From assembly GCA_964418885.1 (NCBI GenBank), contig CAYQNW010000009.1, positions 1 through 64,000 on the forward strand: a stretch of DNA of 64,000 bases. The letters run 5' to 3'. This DNA is from BMS3ABIN03 sp964418885 (lineage in GTDB: Bacteria; Bacteroidota; Ignavibacteria; Ignavibacteriales; Ignavibacteriaceae). A program made the translations under genes and the position numbers. Below are positions 46,573-54,738 of this stretch, in pieces. A model generated the notes under the pieces. That model was not told the origin of the DNA. It saw only the letters and a list, made by a program, of their open reading frames with translations, and did not search any database. The first letter of the stretch is position 1. Every line of letters begins with the position of its first letter.

Positions 46573-49467
46573 GTGCTTTCTAAAAAAATGAAACTTTTTA
46601 CTCCTTCGAAATCTGAAACACAAGTACTAGAAGAAAAAAATACGTTTAATCAGGATAACATAACTGAATTGGAGCATACCATTCAGATATCCGCAAAATC
46701 ATTTGAATGGCTTTCTAATAATCTGGGTGTTTGCTTTTTCAAGACCAGGATTGATGGGACTCTCCTATATGCAAACGAGTATGCTGCTCAGTCGTTTGAA
46801 TTCAAAACCAGGGAAGGTTTTTACAACAAAAACACTATTTTCTTTTATAAGAATAAGAAAGACAGACAGAAGTTCATCGAGTTACTGAGAGAGAACTCTG
46901 AGATACAATGCTTTGAAATGGAGTTCATTACAAAATCCGGTAAAGTAAAGGCTATGCAGGTTAGTGCTCTTCTGAATGGTGATATTATAACGGGGATGGC
47001 AATCGATAAAACGGAAAATAAAATTGCCAATGATAGAATTGAAGATTCGTTATCACTTTTACGTTCAACTTTGGACTCTACTGCGGATGGTATATTAGTA
47101 GTCGACAAAAGCGGAAAGGTTAAAAACTTTAATCAGAATTTTACAAATATGTGGAGAATCCCGTTATCAATTACTGAAACACGGGATGATGAGAAACTAC
47201 TTAAGTTTGTTTTCGATCAATTAAAAGAGCCCGAAGAATTTCTTCAAAAAGTTAAATACCTGTATACTAACGCAGAAAAAGAAAGTTTTGACGTTCTTGA
47301 ATTTAAGGACGGACGAGTTTTTGAACGTTATTCCTGTCCTCAAAGAATTGAAGATAAAATTATCGGTAGAGTATGGAGTTTTAGAGATGTAACAGAACAG
47401 AAAGCTATAAAAAGAGAACTAATTGATAATGTATTGAAATATAAAACTCTCTTCGAAACTGCAAACGATGCTATCTTCCTTATGGATGGAGAAAAATTTT
47501 TAGATTGTAATACTAGAACTCTTGAAATGTTTGAATGTAAACGGGAAGATATTATAGGTCAAACTCCCTTTAAATTCTCACCCGCTGAACAACCGGATAA
47601 AAGTGTCTCCTCGGAAAAAGGAGCTGAGTATATAAAGAAAGCCACGGAAGGTGAGCCTCAATTCTTTGAGTGGAAACATTGCAGATTAGATGGAACGCCA
47701 TTTGACGCTGAAGTTAGCTTAAATAGATTTGAACTCCACGGAGAAGTGTTGATACAAGCAATAGTAAGAGATGTCTCCGATAGAAAACGTTATGATTTTT
47801 TGCGTGAAGCAGTGTATAAAATTTCTCAGGCTGCAAATGCTTCCAGAGATTTAAATCATCTTTATTCCAAGATTCATAAGATTATTAGCGGGTTCATAAA
47901 TGCAAAAAATTTCTATATTGCGTTATACAATAAGGAAGAAGACTTATTAAGCTTTCCCTATTTCGTAGATAAATTTGATAAAGCTCCTTCTCCTAAAAAA
48001 CCAGGCAAAGGACTAACCGAATACGTTATTCGATCGGAGGAATCTGTTCTGGTAAATCCTGAAGTATTCGACACACTGGTTGAACAAGGTGAAGTTGAAA
48101 GAATTCTAACTGATTCAGTAGATTGGCTGGGAGTGCCCCTAAAAGTAAGGGGTGAAACAATTGGTGCTATTGTCGTTCAAACCTATACGGAACACGAACG
48201 ATATACAGAAACAGATAAAGAATTTTTGAGTTTTGTTTCAGATCAAACGGCAATGGCAATTGCGCGCGCAAGATACGATGAAGAACTTATTGAAGCAAAA
48301 AATAAAGCAGAGGAAATGAATCGTTTAAAAACGAACTTCCTTGCTAATATGAGCCATGAACTTAGAACACCGATGGTTGGTATTATGGGCTACACTGAAA
48401 TATTAAAAAGAGAAATTACTAGTCCCGAACTCAAGGAAATGTCAAGTGAAATTTATGATAGTGCAAACAGGCTATTAGGTACATTAAACCTGATTCTCGA
48501 TCTTTCAAAGATAGAAGCTGATAAATCAGAAATACACAAAGAAATAATTAATGTCGGAGATGTAACTGTAAGCCAGATTAAAACATTCGAAGAACTTGTA
48601 AAAAAGAAAAAGTTATATATCAATACTAATATCAAAGATAAAAATATTTATTCATTTTTAGATGAACGAATATTCCGGCAAATTGTCAACAATCTTATAA
48701 GCAATGCTATAAAATTCACTCACAAGGGTGGTATTACGGTTGAAGTTAATAAAAAAATAGTGGATAATACCGAAAACGTAGTATTAAAAGTAACCGATAC
48801 TGGTATCGGTATTCCGGAAAACGATCTCGACCTGATCTTTGAAGAATTCAGACAGGTTAGTGAAGGCTTTGATCGTGGTTTTGAAGGCAGTGGTTTAGGA
48901 CTTAGTATAACCAAAAAATTCGTGTCTCTTATGAACGGAAAAATTTCTGTTGAAAGCAAAGTCGGTAGCGGTTCTGTATTTACTGTTAGCTTTCAGGGAG
49001 ACGAAAAAACTGAAACGTCAGATAAATCAACAACACTCTCAAAAAAGGATGAAGATAATTTGGAAAAACAAGAAATAGAAAAACCTGCAAATCTACCCGA
49101 TGTTTTATTGGTGGAAGATGATTATTCAAATGCGGGAGTAATTGAATATTTACTTGAAGGAATCTGCAACCTGGAAACGGTGATAAGTGGTGAAGAGGCA
49201 ATCGAGAAAGCTGAAAACAAACAGTTTAATGCTATACTAATGGATATCGCTCTTGGCAGAGGAATGAGTGGACTTGAAGCTGCCAAAAGAATCAGAAAAC
49301 TAGAGGGATATAAAGATTTACCGATAGTTGCTGTCACTGCACTTGCAATGAAAGGTCAGAGAGAATTATTTCTTTCCGAGGGTTGTTCACATTACATTTC
49401 AAAACCGTTCGACAAAAATTCTTTCTTAAATTTAGTCACTAGCATTCTACCTCAAAATAACAGCTAA
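46573..49467 (+). CDS. Soluble PAS/GAF hybrid histidine kinase
   Basis: A 964-residue soluble hybrid kinase. Order: PAS about 40-150, PAS 155-276, PAS 292-404 (YKTLFETANDAIFLM, near-copy of the one in the kinase upstream), GAF about 413-570, HisKA (phospho-His near 593, MSHELRTPMVGIMGY), HATPase (NNLISNAIKF near 706, DTGIGIP near 742), and receiver (phospho-Asp near 889 in ILMDIALG). The listed start is GTG at 46,573; an ATG five codons later is at least as likely. It is 200 nt after the first kinase on the same strand, so a separate promoter is possible. Confidence 0.93.
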   Translation: MLSKKMKLFTPSKSETQVLEEKNTFNQDNITELEHTIQISAKSFEWLSNNLGVCFFKTRIDGTLLYANEYAAQSFEFKTREGFYNKNTIFFYKNKKDRQKFIELLRENSEIQCFEMEFITKSGKVKAMQVSALLNGDIITGMAIDKTENKIANDRIEDSLSLLRSTLDSTADGILVVDKSGKVKNFNQNFTNMWRIPLSITETRDDEKLLKFVFDQLKEPEEFLQKVKYLYTNAEKESFDVLEFKDGRVFERYSCPQRIEDKIIGRVWSFRDVTEQKAIKRELIDNVLKYKTLFETANDAIFLMDGEKFLDCNTRTLEMFECKREDIIGQTPFKFSPAEQPDKSVSSEKGAEYIKKATEGEPQFFEWKHCRLDGTPFDAEVSLNRFELHGEVLIQAIVRDVSDRKRYDFLREAVYKISQAANASRDLNHLYSKIHKIISGFINAKNFYIALYNKEEDLLSFPYFVDKFDKAPSPKKPGKGLTEYVIRSEESVLVNPEVFDTLVEQGEVERILTDSVDWLGVPLKVRGETIGAIVVQTYTEHERYTETDKEFLSFVSDQTAMAIARARYDEELIEAKNKAEEMNRLKTNFLANMSHELRTPMVGIMGYTEILKREITSPELKEMSSEIYDSANRLLGTLNLILDLSKIEADKSEIHKEIINVGDVTVSQIKTFEELVKKKKLYINTNIKDKNIYSFLDERIFRQIVNNLISNAIKFTHKGGITVEVNKKIVDNTENVVLKVTDTGIGIPENDLDLIFEEFRQVSEGFDRGFEGSGLGLSITKKFVSLMNGKISVESKVGSGSVFTVSFQGDEKTETSDKSTTLSKKDEDNLEKQEIEKPANLPDVLLVEDDYSNAGVIEYLLEGICNLETVISGEEAIEKAENKQFNAILMDIALGRGMSGLEAAKRIRKLEGYKDLPIVAVTALAMKGQRELFLSEGCSHYISKPFDKNSFLNLVTSILPQNNS

Positions 49468-49493
49468 TCAGCCACAGTTTCCAGAACAGTTGT

Positions 49494-50858
49494 TTATTTC
49501 ACATAAACAGTTTTAATATTCACAAATTCCCTTATTCCAAATACGGAAAGCTCCCTTCCAAAGCCCGATTGTTTCACCCCACCGAATGCCAACCTTGGAT
49601 CGGATTTTACAAATGAATTTACAAAACAGGATCCGGCATTCATTTTTGTCTTTGCAATCTCTTCAGCTCTTGTAACATCTTGACTAAATATTGCCGCACC
49701 CAATCCGAATATTGAATCGTTAGCGGTTTCTATTGCTTCGTTTTCATTTTTTACTTTGATTAATGCAGCAACGGGACCGAATAATTCCTCATCGTAAGCG
49801 GGCATTCCTTTTTTAACACCAGATAAAACTGTTGCTGGATAAAATGCACCTTTTATTTTTGATAATTCGCCACCGGTTAGTAATTTAGCTCCCATCTCAA
49901 CACTTCTTAAAACCTGCTGATGTAATTCATTCCTCAATGAAACACTCGCTTGTGGACCTAATAAGTTTTCCTTGTTAAATGGATCGCCCATTTTCACATT
50001 CTTCATCTTTTCAACAAACAACTTTTCAAACTCAGCATAAACAGATTCAACAATAATAAACCTTTTTGCTGCAATACAGCTTTGTCCACCATTAATTAAT
50101 CGTGAAGTCACACAGGTTGAAGAGGCTTCTTCAAGATCGGCGTCATCAAGAATAATATAAGGATCGCTTCCACCCAATTCCATTACCGTTTTTTTCAATA
50201 CAGATCCGGCTTTTGCGGCTACAGCTTTTCCTGCGGAAACACTGCCTGTAAGCGTAACAGCTCTCACTAACGGATGTTCAATCACAAATTCCATTTCGGA
50301 TGATTTCACAAGTATAGCTCTGAACAGGTTTTCCGGAAATCCGGCTTCTTTAAAAACATTTTCAATAGCTAAAGCACAACCTGATACATTTGAAGAATGT
50401 TTAAGAATTCCTGCATTGCCTGCCATCAAACCGGGAGCAGCAAAACGAAAAACCTGCCAGAATGGGAAGTTCCACGGCATTACTGCAAGTACTACTCCAA
50501 GCGGCTGATAAGAAACATAACTCTTTGAAGCATCGGTTTCTATTAACTCATCACTTAAAAACCGTTTTGCATTCTCACTATAGTAATCACACACCCAGGC
50601 ACACTTTTCCACTTCAGCAATGGATTGCTCTAACGGCTTTCCCATTTCCAGTGTCATCAATTCGCCGAATTCATCTTTCCTTTTTCTTAAAACATCCCCC
50701 GCTTTTTTCATTAAGGCAGATCGTTTTTTGAATTCAACTTTTTGCCAGGAGAGAAATGTTTTGTCGGCACTTTCAATTATTTTTTCGATCTCTTTGGGGG
50801 AATGTTCAGGGTAAGTTTTAATTACTACTTCTGTATAAGGGTTGATAGATTGCAGCAT
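49494..50858 (-). CDS. NAD(P)-dependent aldehyde dehydrogenase, succinate-semialdehyde type
   Basis: A 454-residue ALDH that oxidises an aldehyde to the acid. Catalytic Cys in NGGQSCIAAKRF near 257 and general-base Glu in VMELGGSDPYIIL near 224 are present, along with PWNFPFWQVFR near 130. The short length and the GGQSCIAAKR motif match the GabD1/Sad (YneI) type of succinate-semialdehyde dehydrogenase; the substrate is inferred. It is 30 nt after the phosphatase gene and last in its group. Confidence 0.9.
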   Translation of the reverse strand: MLQSINPYTEVVIKTYPEHSPKEIEKIIESADKTFLSWQKVEFKKRSALMKKAGDVLRKRKDEFGELMTLEMGKPLEQSIAEVEKCAWVCDYYSENAKRFLSDELIETDASKSYVSYQPLGVVLAVMPWNFPFWQVFRFAAPGLMAGNAGILKHSSNVSGCALAIENVFKEAGFPENLFRAILVKSSEMEFVIEHPLVRAVTLTGSVSAGKAVAAKAGSVLKKTVMELGGSDPYIILDDADLEEASSTCVTSRLINGGQSCIAAKRFIIVESVYAEFEKLFVEKMKNVKMGDPFNKENLLGPQASVSLRNELHQQVLRSVEMGAKLLTGGELSKIKGAFYPATVLSGVKKGMPAYDEELFGPVAALIKVKNENEAIETANDSIFGLGAAIFSQDVTRAEEIAKTKMNAGSCFVNSFVKSDPRLAFGGVKQSGFGRELSVFGIREFVNIKTVYVK

Positions 50859-50888
50859 AAGTTTAACCCTGCTTTTAAATAATAAAAA

Positions 50889-52127
50889 TTACTTTGATGA
50901 TCGCTTTTTAATAACTACAAGCGTCTTATCGTCACTGTATTTGCCATTTTTAGAATATTTAATAACATCTTCAAGAATTGTCAAGACAATTTCTTTCGAT
51001 GATAACCTGGTTACTTCTTTTAATTTGTTAATTAATCTTTCATCTCCGTAAGGTTCAAAATTTGAATCTGCGGTTTCGGTAACTCCGTCGGAAAACAGCA
51101 AAAGTATATCACCATTTGAAAAATTAATACTGTCGATATAATAATTTGCATTAGGTGCCGGACCAAGTAACGGTCCGGTAGTATCCAACAATGAAACTTT
51201 GTTATTTTCAGCTTTATAAAATAACGGTGGATTATGCCCTGCATTTGCGTATAAAAATAATCCGCTTTGCTGTAATGAAAGTTCTCCATAAAACAAAGAA
51301 GCAAATTTATCATCTTCAAAAATCTTGTGGACAAGCTCGTTCATTCTTCTCATAAGAGGAACAATTTTTATTTCGAAACTACTTGCCATTCTTAAAGCAC
51401 CTGAAATGTACATTGCCTCTGCTGCAGCTCCAACACCTTTACTAGCAGCATCACCTATAGCAATACCGAGACGTTCATTTTCTTTACCTGCTTCTATGTA
51501 ATCAAAAAAATCTCCACCCACTATTTCTGCAGGTTTTGTGACGCCATATATTTCATAATTTCCGAATTGAATCTCGTGTTCCGGTAATATACTTTTTTGC
51601 AGCTTTCGGGCTTCATCGATGTTTGCTTTGAGATGAGACGCACTTTTTGAATAACGCCATTCCTTTATTTGAGAAGTAAGAGTAGTAGCAATTATGTTGA
51701 GAGCAAGTCTTAAATTTTCATCAATATTATCGCTGTTTAAAGCCAGGATATATTCATAGTACCGGATATCATCTATTTTTTTCTTTGAACCAACACCAGA
51801 TGCAGAGTACCTGAATATTCCTTTTTCTCTCAATACTTCATTTGTTTCATTTCCTAAAATCGTTCTTTCCTGAACAAGATGACTGAAGATTGGATTCTCT
51901 TTTACTTTTAATTCGAATGCCTGATTTAGTTTTTCAAAATTTCCAGTCTGATAAAGAATTTTATACGATTTTTTTTCTTCATTCAAACGCCAGATTCTAC
52001 CACCTGTAATTTTTATATCCTCATTTTCAACAATCTGATCTATTACTTTGATGAGCAGTTCTTTTTCCGTTGAAAACTCTCTTGAGGCAATAGTTTCTAC
52101 GAGCTTGTGTAATTTTTTTTGATCCAA
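50889..52127 (-). CDS. SpoIIE-type PP2C serine phosphatase with N-terminal GAF-like domain
   Basis: A 412-residue cytoplasmic phosphatase of the RsbU/SpoIIE group. N-terminal residues about 20-160 look like a GAF sensor, then a short coiled coil (ANIDEARKLQKSILPEHE). The PP2C domain from about 195 has metal ligands in VGGDFFDY (near 200), AIGDAASKGVGAA and LLFSDGVTETAD. Such proteins dephosphorylate anti-anti-sigma factors in partner-switching modules, but no anti-sigma or STAS gene is nearby. The start is TTG, with AGGAAAAAC just before it, because no closer ATG exists. Confidence 0.9.
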   Translation of the reverse strand: MDQKKLHKLVETIASREFSTEKELLIKVIDQIVENEDIKITGGRIWRLNEEKKSYKILYQTGNFEKLNQAFELKVKENPIFSHLVQERTILGNETNEVLREKGIFRYSASGVGSKKKIDDIRYYEYILALNSDNIDENLRLALNIIATTLTSQIKEWRYSKSASHLKANIDEARKLQKSILPEHEIQFGNYEIYGVTKPAEIVGGDFFDYIEAGKENERLGIAIGDAASKGVGAAAEAMYISGALRMASSFEIKIVPLMRRMNELVHKIFEDDKFASLFYGELSLQQSGLFLYANAGHNPPLFYKAENNKVSLLDTTGPLLGPAPNANYYIDSINFSNGDILLLFSDGVTETADSNFEPYGDERLINKLKEVTRLSSKEIVLTILEDVIKYSKNGKYSDDKTLVVIKKRSSK

Positions 52128-52146
52128 GTTTTTCCTGCCTAAAAAA

Positions 52147-53427
52147 TTATTCCGTATAAAAATCGATCATTCGTTGTAATGCCCTTTTACAAACAGGGCA
52201 AAAGTTATTGTAACTTATCGATTTCATCGTACATTCTTCATAAGGTCTGAAAACACCTTTTGCTACATAACCGCCACCTTCAAACACACCAACTTTATCT
52301 TTGTACTCAGGCGTATCGGGTGTTGGAATTGGTGTGTCATTTTCTACAAGATCTTTCCATTTAGAATCGAAATCAACTAACGTAGTAATATTCGGATCCA
52401 ACGGTTCAATATCAGTTGGATAAAAATCCTGGTAGGCAACATCTGAAGTATAGTATTCGTCTGCAAGAGAGCCAAAACCATGACCAAATTCATGAACAAT
52501 AATATATTCAACAAACCTGCAATCTATTGCACAAACAGAATAATGATTGTAAATAGATCCGCCGCCGTATTTTATTGTATTTACTAAAATATAGATTTGA
52601 TCATACGGCGCATAAGATGCAACATCTCTGAGAACTTTATTATCTGCGGTCATCAGGTATCTATCAAGATCGAATGTATAAAACGTTGTATTTACCAAAG
52701 TATTTTTCCAGATATCATTTGCCGGAATATCTGTTCCTGATTCCTCTGAAGGTGCAATGATTCCGCGAATATTAAACTTATCTTTATTTTCCTTATAAGG
52801 AGAACAACCGAAAAGAGATTCGGCAAATTTGTCGCAATCTTTTTTAAATTTATCCATTTCGTCTTCAGTATAACCTTCAGGAATAAGTACGATATCTACA
52901 CATGTTGCAGGGTTACCGGAAATCACCACATCAAAATTGCTGTACTTTTTACTTCGTTCTGTTTTTATAAAATAGTTATTGGGATTTACCAGGTAAGCAA
53001 ATTTTTTCACAGGTTCGTTCTTTCTGTTCCTGTCGTAAAATTCAACTCTTACCGTGTTTTTAGGATACGGAAACACAACGGTTTCGCTAAAAGATTTAAC
53101 TGTCTGCTTTGCTTCTTCTGTTGTCTGCCACTCACCGAACAAAGTTGAGTATGTTCTTGAATAAATCAATTTATTGCTTGTTGTATCAATCACTCTGAAC
53201 ATATATTTACCGTAATTAAACCTGTCTATCAAATTTACTTTTGAACCACCCCAGTATGGTTCTTCTATTAATTCATCAAATGAATATGAATCACTTTCTT
53301 TATTGCCGGTGTGATAATAATCCAGGCGAAGAGTTTTATCGTAAAAGTAATCATCAAAATTTATCTGAGCCGAAATAAAATTTGTAATAAGGACAGAAAC
53401 AAAAATTGATATTGATAGATTTCGCAT
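52147..53427 (-). CDS. Exported M64 family metallopeptidase (IgA peptidase M64-like)
   Basis: A 426-residue secreted protease. A signal peptide (MRNLSISIFVSVLITNFISA) is followed by a beta-rich N-terminal M64_N-like region (to about 155). The catalytic part has IPEGYTEDEMDKFKKDCD near 178 and the zinc motif HEFGHGFGSLADEYY near 309 (HExxH plus downstream ligands). A cysteine pair FCPVCKRAL near the C-terminus recurs in this family. M64 includes an IgA-cleaving protease of a gut bacterium, but most environmental members have unknown substrates. It lies 42 nt after pyrE and 19 nt before the phosphatase. Confidence 0.9.
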   Translation of the reverse strand: MRNLSISIFVSVLITNFISAQINFDDYFYDKTLRLDYYHTGNKESDSYSFDELIEEPYWGGSKVNLIDRFNYGKYMFRVIDTTSNKLIYSRTYSTLFGEWQTTEEAKQTVKSFSETVVFPYPKNTVRVEFYDRNRKNEPVKKFAYLVNPNNYFIKTERSKKYSNFDVVISGNPATCVDIVLIPEGYTEDEMDKFKKDCDKFAESLFGCSPYKENKDKFNIRGIIAPSEESGTDIPANDIWKNTLVNTTFYTFDLDRYLMTADNKVLRDVASYAPYDQIYILVNTIKYGGGSIYNHYSVCAIDCRFVEYIIVHEFGHGFGSLADEYYTSDVAYQDFYPTDIEPLDPNITTLVDFDSKWKDLVENDTPIPTPDTPEYKDKVGVFEGGGYVAKGVFRPYEECTMKSISYNNFCPVCKRALQRMIDFYTE

Positions 53428-53469
53428 ATTAATCCTGCATATAAAGGAGAATTATCATTTAGAAATGAA

Positions 53470-54060
53470 TTAACTTTTTATCGGTAATTTTCTCGAGCCG
53501 GGTTTTACTAATTCCAAACCGTTTTTGCATAACGGACATTCTTCAGGCGAGTATGATACGGCTTCCAGTTTGATTGTGCTTAACTGGGGAACTCCAAAAT
53601 CAACTCTTCCATTGCTTCTGTCTACAATAAATCCAACTCCGGCAACTTCAGCATCGCAGGCTTTTACAATATCCATAACTTCGAAAACAGAACCACCTGT
53701 TGTTACTACATCTTCACAAACCAAAATTCTCTCACCTTCTTTAATAGAAAAGCCTCTCCTTAAAGTGAGTTTTTTATCCTCGCGTTCAGCAAAGATAAAT
53801 CTTTTATTTATCTGCTTTGCAACTTCATGCCCAACAATAATTCCACCGATAGCCGGAGCAATAACAGCATCAATATTCTTATCACAGAATTCATCGGCAA
53901 TTATTGAACATAATTCTTCAGCATAATCAGGATGCTGCAATATTTTAGCACATTGAAAATATACTTCGCTGTGTCTGCCTGAAGTTAAAAGGAAATGACC
54001 GTGAAGTAATGCATCGGTCTCGTGAAAAGTTCTTAATATGTCTACATCATTCCAGCTCAT
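53470..54060 (-). CDS. pyrE: Orotate phosphoribosyltransferase PyrE
   Basis: Pyrimidine biosynthesis enzyme joining orotate and PRPP to form OMP. Start chosen at 54,060 (MSWNDVDILRTF) because GGAGG lies 9 nt upstream and it gives a normal 196-residue PyrE overlapping the TPR gene by 14 nt; an upstream ATG at 54,150 would add 30 unrelated residues. The PRPP loop is VCEDVVTTGGSVFEVMD near 120, with YFQCAKILQHPDYAEEL near 40. The C-terminal CPLCKNGLELVKPGSR is characteristic of a PyrE subgroup. Confidence 0.95.
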   Translation of the reverse strand: MSWNDVDILRTFHETDALLHGHFLLTSGRHSEVYFQCAKILQHPDYAEELCSIIADEFCDKNIDAVIAPAIGGIIVGHEVAKQINKRFIFAEREDKKLTLRRGFSIKEGERILVCEDVVTTGGSVFEVMDIVKACDAEVAGVGFIVDRSNGRVDFGVPQLSTIKLEAVSYSPEECPLCKNGLELVKPGSRKLPIKS

Positions 54061-54358
54061 TAAGAAATCCCTCCATTTCGTTTGCGGCGTGTGTATCGCC
54101 CTGCTCTTTTGCAGCTTTGATTCCTTTCCTGTAAAAATCAGCAGCTTCATTAAAACTGTTTAGCTTTTCTTTTATTTGTGCAAGTTGCATATATGCCGGT
54201 ACATAACCAGTATTTGATTGTAATATTGACATCAGATATTCTTCTGCTGTTTCATAGTTTTCCGAAGAGATATACTCAAGTGCAATCCCGTAAGCAACAA
54301 ATTCATCCTTCGGATCTTTTTCATAAAGCTCAAGAAGAGATTTAAGTCTATCTTCCAT
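54047..54358 (-). CDS. Small TPR protein
   Basis: A 103-residue protein made of about two and a half tetratricopeptide repeats (AVYGIALEYISSENYETAEEYL-like and PAYMQLAQIKEKLNSFNEAADFYRKGI, here paraphrased in part). It probably mediates protein contacts in the cytoplasm; no partner is known. The start overlaps the phhB stop by 11 nt and the stop overlaps the pyrE start by 14 nt, so all three are translationally coupled. Confidence 0.8.
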   Translation of the reverse strand: MEDRLKSLLELYEKDPKDEFVAYGIALEYISSENYETAEEYLMSILQSNTGYVPAYMQLAQIKEKLNSFNEAADFYRKGIKAAKEQGDTHAANEMEGFLNELE

Positions 54359-54638
54359 TGCTTAATTTCTCGATTCTGTGTGCAAGAATGAAATCTTTTT
54401 CCGTAACACCACCTTCACTGTGAGTGGATATTGTTATCTTAACTTTATTCCACGAATGAATAAAAATATCCGGATGATGGTTCAACATTTCAGCAGCTTC
54501 ACCAATTTTATTTACAAAATCCAGTGCATCTTTAAAATTATTCAACTCATATTCTTTACAAATTTGTTCATCTTTAAAGTTCCATCCTTCAAGTTCGTCA
54601 AGCTTTGAATTTATTTTTTCAGGTGATAATACAGCCAT
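54348..54638 (-). CDS. phhB: Pterin-4a-carbinolamine dehydratase
   Basis: A 96-residue PCD/DCoH-like enzyme that dehydrates 4a-hydroxytetrahydropterin, recycling the cofactor of aromatic hydroxylases. The active-site pattern is EMLNHHPDIFIHSWNKVKI (about residues 49-67), with the conserved HH, distal His and Trp, and the closing TEKDFILAHRIEKL. No phenylalanine hydroxylase gene is nearby. It is first in the group leading to pyrE. Confidence 0.93.
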   Translation of the reverse strand: MAVLSPEKINSKLDELEGWNFKDEQICKEYELNNFKDALDFVNKIGEAAEMLNHHPDIFIHSWNKVKITISTHSEGGVTEKDFILAHRIEKLSNGR

Positions 54639-54683
54639 AATTACCTCAATTTTGGATATTTAAAGATGTGTAAATTTAAAGAA

Positions 54684-54714
54684 AAAAAAGCGTATTTATA
54701 AAATACGCTTTTTT
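54684..54714. terminator. Bidirectional terminator between phhB and clpC
   Basis: AAGCGTATTT and AAATACGCTT form a 10-bp stem around a tiny ATA loop, flanked by an A run on one side and a T run on the other. Either strand therefore reads stem then T tract (TTTTTT). It lies 25 nt past the clpC stop and separates clpC from the phhB group. Confidence 0.85.
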
Positions 54715-54738
54715 AACTTCGAAAAAATGAAGAAGAAA

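Noticed and set aside
53470..54150. Longer pyrE start at 54,150
   Set aside because: It would add 30 residues unlike PyrE and overlap most of the 3' part of the TPR gene. The ATG at 54,060 has a GGAGG site 9 nt upstream.
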